A DNA stretch of 64,000 bases from Ipomoea triloba (GCF_003576645.1 NC_044925.1:18095600-18159599); one strand, 5' to 3'. Shown: positions 1 through 10,671, counted from the stretch's first letter. The notes: generated by a model from the letters alone, not told the origin. Numbers and translations: made by a program.

Positions 1-299
1 CTGTTCTTCCCTAAGAACGATCGTGGAAAATGAAGATTAAAAAAATTATAATCTGCGAACCGTTCTTCTTTTTTTAGAATGGTTGCAGATGCTCAACATT
101 CCGCGACTGAACTTTCGCTACCATTGTACAAGGGTCGCGAAAAGTCCTTTACAAGGGTCGCGGATTAGTTATTTTATACTAATGCATCCATATATGTTCA
201 AATAACAATACTCTAATAATTTATTTTTTTTAAAAAAAAAATTAAAATATTAAATGCCAAAGAAAATAAAACAATCAATTCAACTACCAAAAACAATAG
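1..299. other. AT-rich stretch, nothing recognised
   Basis: No coding or repeat family was recognised. A short motif with GGGTCGCG is repeated near 127-165, and an A/T-rich run lies near 215-250. Confidence 0.3.
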
Positions 300-650
300 T
301 AACTTACCGTGATGGTCTAATCTAACTCTTTGCAAGATATAGAGAAAAGTACAACATAGGAGTTTGGGTAGATGAAGGTCCAACTCATAGACAAAATGGG
401 AACTTACCAATATGCAACATGCATGTAGAGAAAAAATAGACGCATAGAGAGAGAGAGAAAAAAACAAACAATATAGGGGTACAATATGAGGGTCTAACTC
501 ATATGGACAAAGATGGAAGCTTACCAAGATGAAACACATATATAATTATATATAGAGAAAAGTACAATATAGGAGTTGGAGTAGCTTGATGAAGGTCTAG
601 GAACTTACCTTGATGTAGCATATATTGAGAAAAAAGTACAATTAAAAAAC
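300..650. repeat. Degenerate tandem repeat, unit roughly 110 bp
   Basis: About four diverged copies of a unit recur, each with an 'aacttacc' start, an 'agagaaaagtacaatatagg' segment and a 'gaaggtctaactcat' segment. The open frame on the minus strand here only follows the repeat and has no recognisable domain. The parent element is unknown. Confidence 0.4.
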
Positions 651-728
651 ACTAAGGTAGAGAAGAATGAAATGAGAGAAAATACAACCAAGAACACCTA
701 AGAGAGGGAAATATCATTTATATAGTAA

Positions 729-760
729 CTAGTTTTTCACGCGCATTGCGCGAATGAGAT
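729..760 (-). mobile_element. Helitron-like 3' terminus (candidate)
   Basis: Read on the minus strand, a GC-rich hairpin (CGCGC, ATT loop, GCGCG) is followed after a short A-rich spacer by CTAG and then a host T. This is the layout of plant Helitron 3' ends, which insert between A and T. The matching 5' end was not found, so the element's length is unknown. Confidence 0.4.
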
Positions 761-1259
761 AATGTCAATATTTAATTGAATGCTGAATTTATTTATTTAA
801 ATTGGTAATTCAAAGTATATGAATGCAAGATAATATATGAGAGATTAATTATAATTGTCACTAAAATAAATGTTTACCATTTTGTAAAAACGCTAGTTTA
901 AATACTTAGTCTAAAATTGATAGTCTAAATAAATATTACTTTTGGTTTGAATTTCTTTAAGTGAGCCTATGAGACATCAAGTGACACAATGAAAAGATGG
1001 TATGAGAAAACCTCAACAAATGGTCATGCCCGCTGGTCAAAGATGAAGGGGTATGTCAAACAGCCACGTACGAGCACTAGTTTCTTTAGCTCAATATATG
1101 CCAAAAGGTTCTAATCTTCAAGGGGCAGGCATTGCTAGCTCCTACCTAAATACAAATGAAAAGCAAGTGGATGGATGAGAGTGTTCATCTCCTAAACACG
1201 TCAAGAATGAGAAAGTGCAAATGCATAGGGCTGCTTCCTACTTAATAGAAATTACCTTC
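761..1259. other. Intergenic or decayed element sequence
   Basis: No open frame or clear repeat is seen. The stretch from about 960 leads into the Ty3/gypsy remains and is probably decayed gag or spacer of that element. Confidence 0.3.
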
Positions 1260-3154
1260 AAGGATGAAGACTTGTTGCTTTGAGGCACGCCACACAATTG
1301 CCCACTGTTTGTTGAAGGCTACACACGTGGGCAAAAGCTTAAAAGAATTTTGGTTGAACAATGCTCAACTGTCAACATTTTATCCCTCCGAGCCATGAAG
1401 GACCTTGGTGTATCTATAGATGAGCTCGCCCAAAGCCGTTTAATGATACAAGGTTTCAACCAAGGGTGACAAAGAGCAATCAGCATCATTAGGTTTGGCT
1501 TAAGAATTGAAAGTTGAAGTTCAAGTGTCCTCTGTCATGTCATAGATGCGAGAACATCTTATAACTTGTTACTTGGGAGGCCTTGGATACATGAAAATAG
1601 GGTGGTGCCCTCATCTTGGCATCAATGCCTCATGTGTGAAAAGAACGGCGTGGTTGAAAAGGTAGTCGCCAATGAATGCCCTTTCACAAAGGCTGAGTCT
1701 TACTTTGCGGATGCAAAGTTTTATATAAAGAAATAGGTCATTGTGGAAGATGTCTAGAAAAGTAATGACGACCCACCTTCCCAACCAAAGTCAAAGGGAA
1801 AGCAAGTTGTAGAGGGGGATCAACACAACGCAAAACTCATATTTCCACTCGTAAGGATTTATACACTTAAAACAGATGCAGCGAAATCATTCGAGAAGAA
1901 AAGTGGTGATAAAGCAGACCAAGTATTGCCCACCAAGCGTACTGAGGGTTTCGACCCTAATGTTTATAAGCTGCTAGCCAAAGCTGACTATAATATCAGC
2001 GAGCCACAGAAGTTGGGAAAGCTTATCCTAGAAGCTGGTGGTAAGGGCAAGGTAAATCAACAGGAACCTCAAGCACGCAAAGGGTTGGGTTATGTCCCAC
2101 TTAAACCGATGTGAATTCTTATAAATAGGGCTGCAAGTAATTGTATCTCAACGGATGAAAGTGAGAATGATCCAAAACTCACTCCCGCCAATGATAAAGG
2201 ACAATACAAGAAGAAGTTAGTCTTCGACAGAATGGGTAAGGTGGAATCTCGATGTTAAGTCTTTGACAGATTGGGGTCAAATATTAAAGCTCCCAAGAGA
2301 AAGTAAATACATAATCGATTTGGAGCTATCCAAGTTATGAAAGACAATGACAGTCATCCAATTGAAGTAGAGCCTTTGAAAAGGCTTAGAAGTATGATTC
2401 CTTATCGTATAAGACGATAAATAGGGTGAAGTGTTGAAAGTCCAACCAAAAACCATTGTACACACTCGTGTACGTAAAGGAGAAATTAGGAAAGCGGAGG
2501 CTCAAGTGATGACGATGGGAAATCACCCAATACCTGTTGAATGGGAGTTGTCTGATGATATACCTGATGGAGATGTGCTTGTCATTGAGGTCCTACCCCC
2601 TTGGAAGATGTACTTTGACAGAGTTGCACATAGAGAAGGGGCAGGAGTTGGAGTTGTCTTTGTCACACCAGAAGGTGAAGTGTTGCCATATTCATTCACC
2701 TTGATAGAGCAATGTTCAAACAACATTGTTGAGTATCAAGTACTTGGGCTTGAGATAGCGGCTGACATGAAACAGTTGATAATTAACATTTATGGGGATT
2801 CAAAGCTGGTAATCAACTAATTGTTGGGTCTGTATGAAGTGAAAAAAGGTAGAGTTAATCCCATACAACAACTATGCAAAGATATTCATGCAATGGTTAG
2901 GGGACGTCACAATTGAACACGTACCGAGGAAAGAAAACAAGCAGACTGACGCCTTAGCCACATTGGCTCCAACCATTGCTCATCTTGCAGGCAAAGTACA
3001 AGCATGTCAAAAGTGGTTAGGTTCACCAATCTTCAATGAAGATGGCTCAGTTGATGAAACTGTTGTACTCCTTACTACTTCAGTTTCTGATATAGGCAAT
3101 GACGACAGGAGGCAACCGCTGATGGACTACTTCACTTTGGGACTACAGATTTAG
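1260..3154 (+). pseudogene. Ty3/gypsy retrotransposon polyprotein remnant (protease to RNase H)
   Basis: Broken pieces of a plant Ty3/gypsy pol region lie in order on the plus strand. At 1295-1460 a translation with LFVEGYTRGQKLKRILV and VNILSLRAMKDLGV matches the retropepsin-like region upstream of RT. At 1926-2114 comes GFDPNVYKLLAKADYN, a linker common in plant gypsy polyproteins. From 2550 to about 3010 the RNase H domain is visible (YFDRVAHREGAGVGVV, then NNIVEYQVLGLEIA, then GDSKLVIN, then IEHVPRKENKQTDALATLA). A stop at 2818 and shifts between pieces show it is dead. RT and integrase are missing or unrecognisable, and no LTR pair was found. Confidence 0.75.
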
Positions 3155-3354
3155 CATGACAAATTCCCCTTTGCTCTGTTGTACCGGTGTATGCTCTCGT
3201 TCTTCGCCCGGTGAAGGAGGATGTCGACGAAGCCCTGAACTCAAGCAGATGAAGTTGATTAGGGATTGTCGATTGAATCCTTATAATTAGAAGAACCGTT
3301 GGTTAACATAACCTAATTAAACCGGTGAAAATTGGTTAAATAAAAATAAAATAT

Positions 3355-3524
3355 AAAGGGAAAAAAATACCCTTACTAAAAATAGGATCTTACCCATAAA
3401 ATTATCAAAAGGACTAAAAGTGTCCAAAAAGTAATAGTCTAGGATGTTAAATGACAAAAATGATAGTCTGGGACTAAAATTGAAATTGCCACCAAAGACA
3501 AGGGACTTTTGGTGGAATTAACTC
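3355..3524 (-). mobile_element. Single terminal repeat of a MULE-like element
   Basis: Read on the minus strand from 3524 the sequence begins GAGTTAATTCCACC and continues with the 'agtcc...gactat' phrases that mark the inverted-repeat elements at 7184 and 29279. The partner end was not found, so this is a truncated element or solo end. Confidence 0.45.
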
Positions 3525-3669
3525 TACTAATTAACTAACAAGTATGTTTTATAAATGATTAAGGAATTGATGAGATTAACAGCAATTATAGGTATACTAT
3601 TACCTTTTTTTCGTTATTGCTACAATACTATACACATACATACTATGCATGTAGAGTATAAGGTAGGTT

Positions 3670-3742
3670 TGGGTATAGCAGGACTTGAACCTGCGACCAT
3701 TAGGTTAAAAGCCCAATGCTCTACGAACTGAGCTATACACCC
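3670..3742 (-). tRNA. trnK: tRNA-Lys (UUU), mitochondrial type, probable nuclear copy (NUMT)
   Basis: The minus strand folds into a full 73-nt cloverleaf: acceptor GGGTGTA/TATACCC, D stem GCTC/GAGC, anticodon loop CTTTTAA (anticodon TTT), T arm GCAGG/CCTGC with TTCAAGT, and discriminator A. From memory it is nearly identical to the plant mitochondrial trnK, not to nuclear or plastid tRNA-Lys. No encoded CCA is seen. The D loop reads AGTTCGTA where AGTTGGTA is expected, so one of the conserved G18-G19 pair is lost. Poly-A directly upstream and retroelement remains around it support a nuclear insertion of organelle DNA that is probably not expressed. Confidence 0.8.
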
Positions 3743-3871
3743 AAAAAAAAAAGATGTAGTAGTAAATAAGGATTGGTACAGAAAAGATGGTGGCTGCCCC
3801 GGCTCTATATGAGGCTCGTACGGCAGAGCAAGCGAAGAAAATGTAAGGGCGCACGTGAGCTGTAATATCAT

Positions 3872-4583
3872 AATTTTTTTTGCCTTTTAACTAATTTTTT
3901 CTAAAAAAGCTAACCTGCACTAGTGCATTTTTTCTTAATCAAATATGCATTCCATGAATTCAAAAAGCTAACATATATGCACACTTTTCAAAAGTGTCCT
4001 ATGTGCGTATCCCATAAAAAAAACACACCCAACCATCTTAATGATTCAGCGCTATAACAGCCCGGAAAATCAATTCTCAGGGGGTGCCATTCAATGCTCT
4101 CAATTCTTTCTGTGTTTGGTTTCTCAAAATCCCATGGTAGACGACTGAAAAATCAAAGACAAATATACATGTATATAAATGGCGCAGGAATTAAAATTAC
4201 ATGTGTTATCTCTCGGCTGGTTGAAGGTGCAAAGTGAATGTCTGGCTGAAGAATGAAGGTGCAGAAAAATGAAGGCATATTTACAGTGTTGTTTGGGTGA
4301 CATGGTTCATCCTAGACTCCATGATTATCTCAAAATTGATAAGAGTTATATTTAGCTTTGGAGTCCTTATAAGGTTAATCACATCCAGACTTAGTTTGCG
4401 TGCAATTTGTTGCTTTCAGAGTCTAATTTGTATTATCAGCAATATATGCATGGTTTTGGTGGATTTTGTCTCCAGGAAAAATTCCAAGGCCAATACAAGT
4501 ACACTTTATCAGGATATAAGTTGTTTTTTAGCTTAAATATTCATTCATTCTAATAAGGAGGAGGATGTCCAAAAATATACTAA
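3872..4583. other. Intergenic, nothing recognised
   Basis: AT-rich sequence between the tRNA copy and the Tourist-like MITE. A 79-codon open frame at 4297-4536 has no recognisable domain and looks incidental. Confidence 0.3.
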
Positions 4584-4873
4584 GGTCCTGTTTGGTAAAT
4601 GGCTGTTGGCTGATTGGGTTGGTTGTTTGGGTTAGAAGGTATGATTTGTTAATAACATTAGCTGATTGTAAAAAGTTGGCTGATTGGGTTGGCTGTTAGC
4701 TGATAGTTGTTTGGTATAATTTTTTTTCTCAAAAAGCTAATTGAAAATGCTACTTTGAGTAGCCTTTTGAATTTTAGTATTTTAGAGTTACAAAAAGCTT
4801 ATTAACCAAACAACTAATAGTGATTAAATAAGCCAAAATTGACTGATAGGCTGATTATTTACCAAACAGGGCC
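4584..4873. mobile_element. Tourist-like MITE (PIF/Harbinger), 290 bp
   Basis: The ends form an inverted repeat (GGTCCTGTTTGGTAAAT at left; its near-perfect complement ATTTACCAAACAGGGCC at right). Both ends are bordered by the trinucleotide TAA (4581-4583 and 4874-4876), the target duplication expected for PIF/Harbinger elements. The inside is AT-rich and noncoding, with repeated 'gctgattgg' words. It lies just beyond the 3' end of the sugar transporter. Confidence 0.8.
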
Positions 4874-5023
4874 TAAATATAAAAACAAAAAGCAATCCAA
4901 AAAAAACTATGGAATAAAATGTGATATATGGTTATCTCCCATTATATTATATGGCACTTAATTAGCCGAGCATAATGCATCCTCTTTTTCATCAAAACAT
5001 CTCTTCCACAACCAATGTTTCTT

Positions 5024-6475
5024 CTAGACCCTTTCCTTCATCTCATCAATGGGAATCCCCTTGGTTTCAGGCAGCAAGAACACAACAAACAACCCCATAA
5101 CGAAAACGAAGGAAGCAAACATGAAGAAGATGCCGGATTTCATGGTGCAAAGCATAGTAAGGAAGGCCTGCGCCACAATAAAAGTAAATATCATATTGGC
5201 ACTAACGGCAATAAAAAAACCAGCTGTTCTGGTCCCCAGCGGATATATTTCACTGGCAATTAGCCACCCCAACGGACCCCAAGACCAAGCGAAACCCATC
5301 ACAAACACACAACTCAGCGCCACCACAATCACTGCTGCAAACTTCGGTATGGTATTTGTTGCTTTCAGATATACTGCGAGAATTCCCCCTACCACACCCT
5401 GGGCTACAAGCATTTGGAGGGCACCTTGAATCAGTAACGCTCGTCTCCCAAAATAATCAGCCCCGAAGATTGCCACAACCGTGGAAACTGAATTAACAAC
5501 CCCAATGATGACAGTAGACAACAAAGACGCATTTGCCCCTAACCCCATTGTTTGGAACAATACAGGCGCGTAGAACATGATAACGTTAATGCCAGTCAAC
5601 TCCAGAAATATCTGAAGAATTGTGCCGCAGAAAAGTTGAGGCCAGCTAGAACGCTTCATTAGCAGGTTCCTAAATGGAGTCTTTACCCTTTTAGCCATTT
5701 CAGTGCAGTGTAAAATGTCCTCATACTCTTTCTCAACGTTCTCCACGCCCCTAATCTTCTTCAGAGCTTTTAAACCCTCCTCATTTTTCCCACGTTGGAT
5801 GAGACTAGTAGGAGTATCGACGACCATCAGTGAGCCCAATCCAAGAAAAATAGCAGGAATTGCAGCTATACCGAAAGAGACCCTCCAACTATTGGAGCCT
5901 ACATATTTGGAAGATAAAAGGTTGACAATATTGGCAAGCGAACTGCCTATTGTGATCAAGAATTGAAACAAAACATTCAGAAATCCTCTCCTGTTTGCCG
6001 GAGCAATCTCAGATATAAACAACGGCACTGCTTGGTTGCCAAATCCCACACCAAAACCAACAAAGAAGCGTCCCGAGATGAGCATAACAAGATTAACCGC
6101 TGTGGTCTTGAGGACAAGACTAATAATAAAAAACACACAACTGAGTTGAATGGTTAGTTTCCTGCCGTAACGCTTGCAACAATGGGAGGCGAAGAAACTG
6201 CCAATCACGGCAGCGAGATACACCGAAGATGTGAAAAGCTGAAGCATCTGATCGTCATATTTACAATAATTATCTTCTTCAATCCTGTGTTTCTTCGCGT
6301 ACACATCAGGGAAGAATTTCTCCACAAATTCGTTCATCGAAGTCACTCCACCGGAAATTCCAATATCATAGCCGAACATTAGACCAGCAAAGGCGGCTAT
6401 GATGGAGCAGATTATTACTTGTCCAGTGAGTTTCGCAGGGACTTCATCTTCAAAACACAAGATTTCGGCCAACAT
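5024..6475 (-). CDS. STP-type hexose/H+ symporter, C-terminally truncated
   Basis: The 483-residue product is a plant sugar transport protein of the major facilitator superfamily, which moves monosaccharides with protons across the plasma membrane. Visible signatures are FGYDIGISGGVTSM (34-47), GRR near 343, SWGPLGW (398-404), the N-terminal-half FQ at 170-171, and PETKG (469-473), with about twelve hydrophobic spans. The start at 6475 is preferred: the first STP-like residues follow it closely and a TATA-like run lies about 130 bp upstream. A Met at 6583 is the alternative; any longer frame runs into a MITE. Two oddities: the family motif QQLTGIN reads LELTGIN (291-297), and the frame stops at TAG where the family has Trp (VWK...HW), although 21 further in-frame codons (KKHWLWKR...) follow to 4958. 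No intron interrupts it, although STP genes usually have some. Functional status is doubtful. Confidence 0.8.
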   Translation of the reverse strand: MLAEILCFEDEVPAKLTGQVIICSIIAAFAGLMFGYDIGISGGVTSMNEFVEKFFPDVYAKKHRIEEDNYCKYDDQMLQLFTSSVYLAAVIGSFFASHCCKRYGRKLTIQLSCVFFIISLVLKTTAVNLVMLISGRFFVGFGVGFGNQAVPLFISEIAPANRRGFLNVLFQFLITIGSSLANIVNLLSSKYVGSNSWRVSFGIAAIPAIFLGLGSLMVVDTPTSLIQRGKNEEGLKALKKIRGVENVEKEYEDILHCTEMAKRVKTPFRNLLMKRSSWPQLFCGTILQIFLELTGINVIMFYAPVLFQTMGLGANASLLSTVIIGVVNSVSTVVAIFGADYFGRRALLIQGALQMLVAQGVVGGILAVYLKATNTIPKFAAVIVVALSCVFVMGFAWSWGPLGWLIASEIYPLGTRTAGFFIAVSANMIFTFIVAQAFLTMLCTMKSGIFFMFASFVFVMGLFVVFLLPETKGIPIDEMKERV

Positions 6476-6605
6476 TACGAATTTGGAAGATCTTCTACCG
6501 ACTTTTTCACAAATTTGCGAGATTTTTGGCGAGGCTGCAATTATGTTGGGGTTGTGTGATGAACTATAAGTATATATAGGCATAATTAGAGAAGAATGAG
6601 GAAAA

Positions 6606-6618
6606 AAATATATATAAT
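6606..6618 (-). promoter_or_regulatory. Possible TATA box of the sugar transporter
   Basis: The run TATATATA on the minus strand lies about 130 bp upstream of the preferred start at 6475 and only about 25 bp upstream of the Met at 6583, which favours the downstream start. It sits between the gene and the MULE-like MITE at 6678. This is an inference from position only. Confidence 0.3.
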
Positions 6619-6677
6619 TACATTTATTCCATAACTGTACTCCTAAACTAAAGATTGAATATAACAGGTGTAAATTG

Positions 6678-7135
6678 CAGTTCTTATATCGTGGACCGCG
6701 GTCCACAATGCATTGTGGACCGCAGTCCCAAAACGACGTCGTTTTAGTAAGTGGGAGACGGAACCCCGTAATTGACACTACAGTTCATTCTAAAAGATCC
6801 TGCCTTACATTTGTTTTGATATTATCGAATGAAACTGTAGTTATATCAAAATGTAACTGTAATTGTGTTGAAATGTAACTGCAGTGTATATGAAAAGATA
6901 CTGAATAACAGTTTCACATTTGTGTTTGATATTATCGAATGAAACTGTAGTTATATCAAAATGTAACTGCAGTTGTGTTGAAAGGTAACTGCAGTTGTGT
7001 TGAAATGTAACTGAAGTTGTGTTGAAATGTAACTGCAGTATATATGAAAAGAAAGTGAGTCACGCGAATTCATCCGTCTGTTTTCATTAATCAAAACGAC
7101 GTCGTTTTGGGACCACGGTCCAAGATATAATTTGC
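6678..7135. mobile_element. MULE-like MITE, 458 bp, 10-bp target duplication
   Basis: Ends of the form 'ttatatc(g/t)tggaccg(c/t)ggtcc' are inverted, each followed inward by the palindrome-like AAAACGACGTCGTTTT. The direct repeat GTGTAAATTG flanks it exactly (6668-6677 and 7136-7145), as expected for Mutator-like insertion. The inside carries several 22-bp units of the type 'atgtaactgcagttgtgttgaa' (6846-7040). It lies about 200 bp upstream of the transporter's preferred start, in the promoter zone. Confidence 0.7.
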
Positions 7136-7183
7136 GTGTAAATTGGGCAATAGAAGCACAGCTGTAATCAAACAAAAGAAGTA

Positions 7184-8024
7184 GAGTTAATACCACAAAT
7201 GGTCCTCTGACTATTGGGGTAGTACTCCTTTTAGTCCTCGACTTTCATTTCGACCACAAATAGTCCCCTAACTTTCATTTTTGACCACAAATAGTCCTCC
7301 ATTAAAATGTCTGTTAAATAAGTGTTAAATCTAGGGGTATTATCGTCAAATTGATATATATAATGGTCATAAAATAAAAATGTTTAGAATTTTCACAAAC
7401 AAGCATAATTGAAACAATTAACAAATATAAATACTCCTAAATAAAAAGACAATACACCTTATTCTTGTAATTATGCGTACAAAATGAAGATTTAATATTA
7501 GAGCTATCTATTTTAATTTAACCAACATATTAAAATGGAAGACATTTTTTTTTAAAACCTTGCTTCCATCATTTTCATGGTTGTTCATACATGGCCGATT
7601 AATAGTTTTCACTCTTCATTAATCGATCAAACATTTTGTTTAGGACATAACTGAAAGTCACCACCGTTGAATTAATATAATTAATCAAGTACAAATTAAG
7701 AACATTAATTATGAAGCTTTATTTAATTTGTTCATTTATGTAATTTGCCATGACCATTTTGTTTTTATATTTATTAACTTAATGTTTATTAATGTTTGAA
7801 ATTAATTATGTTGTCATATAATTCTAAAAAAGAAGTAATCATAATAATATTAATCAATTTGACGATATTACCCCTAAATTTAACACCTATTTAACAGAAA
7901 TTTTAACATAGGACTATTTGTGGTCAAAAATAAAAGTCAGAGGACCATTTGTGGTCGAATTGAAAGTCGAGGACTAAAATAAGTACTAGCCCAATAGTCA
8001 GAGGACTATTTGTGGTATTAACTC
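7184..8024. mobile_element. Long-TIR MULE-like element, 841 bp, noncoding
   Basis: About 165 bp at each end are inverted copies beginning GAGTTAATACCACAAAT and rich in 'agtcctctgact' phrases. A perfect 9-bp direct repeat AAAGAAGTA flanks the element (7175-7183 and 8025-8033). The 500-bp inside is AT-rich and has no open frame. It belongs to the same broad TIR family as the elements at 3355, 29279, 34392 and 55334. Confidence 0.8.
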
Positions 8025-8364
8025 AAAGAAGTAACAAAATGATTTAGCTGAGCTGGATTTAAAAGCCCCCACCGCCACCCCAAAAGGAAAACATATAAAT
8101 TATTGTATTGGCATAAATATGAGTCAAATATATGAATTTAATTTAAAGAGCTATAATTAGAATATTGAAGTCTTAATAAGACTAATAAATTACCGGTGCG
8201 ATACATAGATAATTATTTTTATTATATATTTAAATAATAAAATTAATGATGAAATTATAAATAATTCTAATATTTGAAAGCATACATTTATTTGAAATTA
8301 TAAGATTTGTTGTATATTAGCTAGTGTTGAAATTGATTGCTTATAAATTATATTAGAAAAAGTC

Positions 8365-8480
8365 GCCAAAGACCTTGTGGTCTAGTGGCACCGGTGTCCC
8401 AGTTAACACTCCTGGTTGACTCTTTGGGCTTCAGTAGGGCAACTGTGTTGACCAGATACTACATTGTAACGGAGTAGTCA
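8365..8480 (+). mobile_element. tRNA-derived SINE copy (family A)
   Basis: It begins GCCAAAGACCTTGTGGTCTAGTGGCACC, where TGGTCTAGTGG fits the Pol III A box. The B box is eroded in this copy. The same head is found at 51352 (plus) and, as a complete element, at 28964-29191 (minus). No clear target duplication was found. Confidence 0.55.
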
Positions 8481-9372
8481 AAACAAAAAATAGAAGGGAG
8501 AAAATGGCTAATTGATATTATTTTAAGAAACAAAAATATACTATAATCAAATGAAGGGAATCTCTATATTTAATTACCATAGTAAGATTATCGTGTTAAA
8601 TACTGGTTGGTAATATTGACGTAATATATGTATGTTTCATTTTCTTTAATTATGTACGTAATATGTGTATGCTTATTTTCGTTTAATTATCTACCATAAT
8701 ATATGTATGTTTAATTTTCTATATGGGCATGAAAATTTATCATTAATTCCAATGAAAATGAGATTGTTTTATTATGATTACTATATGGTAATTAAGGATC
8801 GGAGTATATATTATACTTAATTAATATTATACTAATTATGACATTCGTTTAATTATGGACATAATATGTGTATGTTTAATTTTCTTTAATTGTGTTCATA
8901 ATATGTGTATGTTTAATTTCCTTTAATTATGTCTGTGATATGTGTACCATTAATTTTCTTAATTGATTAGATAAAATCTATACTACAGCAAGTATAAAAA
9001 ATATATTAATAAAAGTATAATGTGTGAATTAATTTATTAATTACCATAATTATTAAGATTTTGTTCAAAAGTAACCATTAGCATAATTTTATATGTGTAA
9101 TAATTTTTGAATTGGAATAATAATTTGTATAATTGTATGAACGTAATAATATGTGAATTAGTATAATAATATGTGAATTGAAATAATTATCATAATTTTT
9201 TTAATTTCCTTTAATTATGGATCAGATGTAATATGTGTATTATCAATTTCCTTAACCGATCGATTAGATAAAATTTATATTACAGAAAGTATTAATTCCT
9301 TAATTACCATAATTTTTAAGAGTTTATTTAAAAGTAGTTAAAGAAAGTGCATGTGTAATTGATATTATTTGA

Positions 9373-9374
<2 letters not shown>

Positions 9375-9423
<49 letters not shown>
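9375..9423. repeat. (AT)n microsatellite
   Basis: An uninterrupted AT dinucleotide run of about 49 bp. Confidence 0.95.
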
Positions 9424-9425
<2 letters not shown>

Positions 9426-9798
9426 CGCCGTAAGAAGTGATTCTCTATGTTTAATAACCATAATAAATTTAGATGTTAAATACGGTTGTTAATTACCACG
9501 GGTTATTTAAATGGTAAATAGTATATGGTAATTACTTATATATATTACCATAATAAATGGATTAACATATGGATCAATGTTATAAAAAAAGGAGGAAGAG
9601 CTTTTTAGGTAAGATATATTCAAAAAAGTATCAATTAATTAAAATATGATAGGAAAATTATATTAGAGGAATTATATTAGGAAATTGATTAGCTAGTATC
9701 AATCATGCTAATTTTTTCTAATTCTATATTTGTAATTACTGATATAAACGGATTTAATAGAAAAAAGTAAATTAGGAACTTATATTAAAGAGTTTTGA

Positions 9799-9831
<33 letters not shown>

Positions 9832-9875
9832 ATTAGTGACATTATATTAAGAGTTCTGGATTATTATTATTACGG

Positions 9876-9922
<47 letters not shown>

Positions 9923-9937
9923 GATCATCATCATCAT
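9799..9937. repeat. (ATT)n/(ATC)n compound microsatellite
   Basis: Two ATT runs are separated by a short spacer that duplicates 'gacattatattaagagttctgga' relative to the sequence before the first run, then the array passes into ATC repeats. Confidence 0.9.
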
Positions 9938-10671
9938 CTTAATAGAATAGATTTTAAATCAAGGCTACAAACCTACCGGATACAGTTTGGACAAGGGAGA
10001 GATTGCCTAATTGTAATATTATCACGCACAAAAAAAAACATGTAATATAATCATTCAAGTCTCTTGCCCTAACATGCAATTTCTTTCATTCTCTTGTAAA
10101 CTCTTCTAGTTGAATTATTGTGACAAAAATAAAAATCAAGGATATTATGCACGTGACATTTTTTTAAAAGTACAACTATTGACTAAAAGTAATCATGCCA
10201 CAATAATTAAAGACTAAAAGTAAAATTTGCACTTTAAAAAGATCATCTTTCTTAGGAAAATTGAAGTTGAGGATTGGGAAGATAGAGGCTAATCACAAAT
10301 TCATGAAAACAATATTGTAAAACTACTTTTCAATACATCACAAAAAAACAAATAAATGTTGTAAGGAGAAAATAAAAATTATGTCTATACATTAAACTAT
10401 GAATAACAACACCCCTTCTGACCTCCAGCACAACAAAGGAACGATGCAGAGCAACATAGCAAAGGGAATTAAATTCTATGGCTTGCAATCTATAGAACAG
10501 TTTCATCATTCAAATGCAAAGTCGTCCGACCACAAAATGTATTTAAAAAAATCGATAAAGCAAGAGCTTGTTATCGTGGTGAATTGAATATTTCAATAAA
10601 TGTATGAAAATTTTTTACCATCATTGTCGTCGTGCCCTTGCTGTCCTCCACTGTCGGAAGTCGAAAACTGT

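Larger units (their letters stand above)
8481..10671. other. AT-rich noncoding region with repeated 'atatgtgtatgtttaattttc' words
   Basis: No gene was recognised. Words such as 'taatatgtgtatgtttaattttctttaattatg' variants recur between 8610 and 9260, suggesting an old, diverged tandem repeat. A possible Helitron 5' end (TCTATACTAC) lies at 8978 but is weak. Confidence 0.35.

Noticed and set aside
5049..5429. Plus-strand open frames opposite the sugar transporter
   Set aside because: They are antisense shadows of the transporter coding sequence and have no recognisable domain.
6476..6778. N-terminal extension of the sugar transporter frame to 6778
   Set aside because: The first part is translated from the MITE at 6678-7135 and from the AT-rich promoter region with a TATA-like run; STP homology begins just after 6475.
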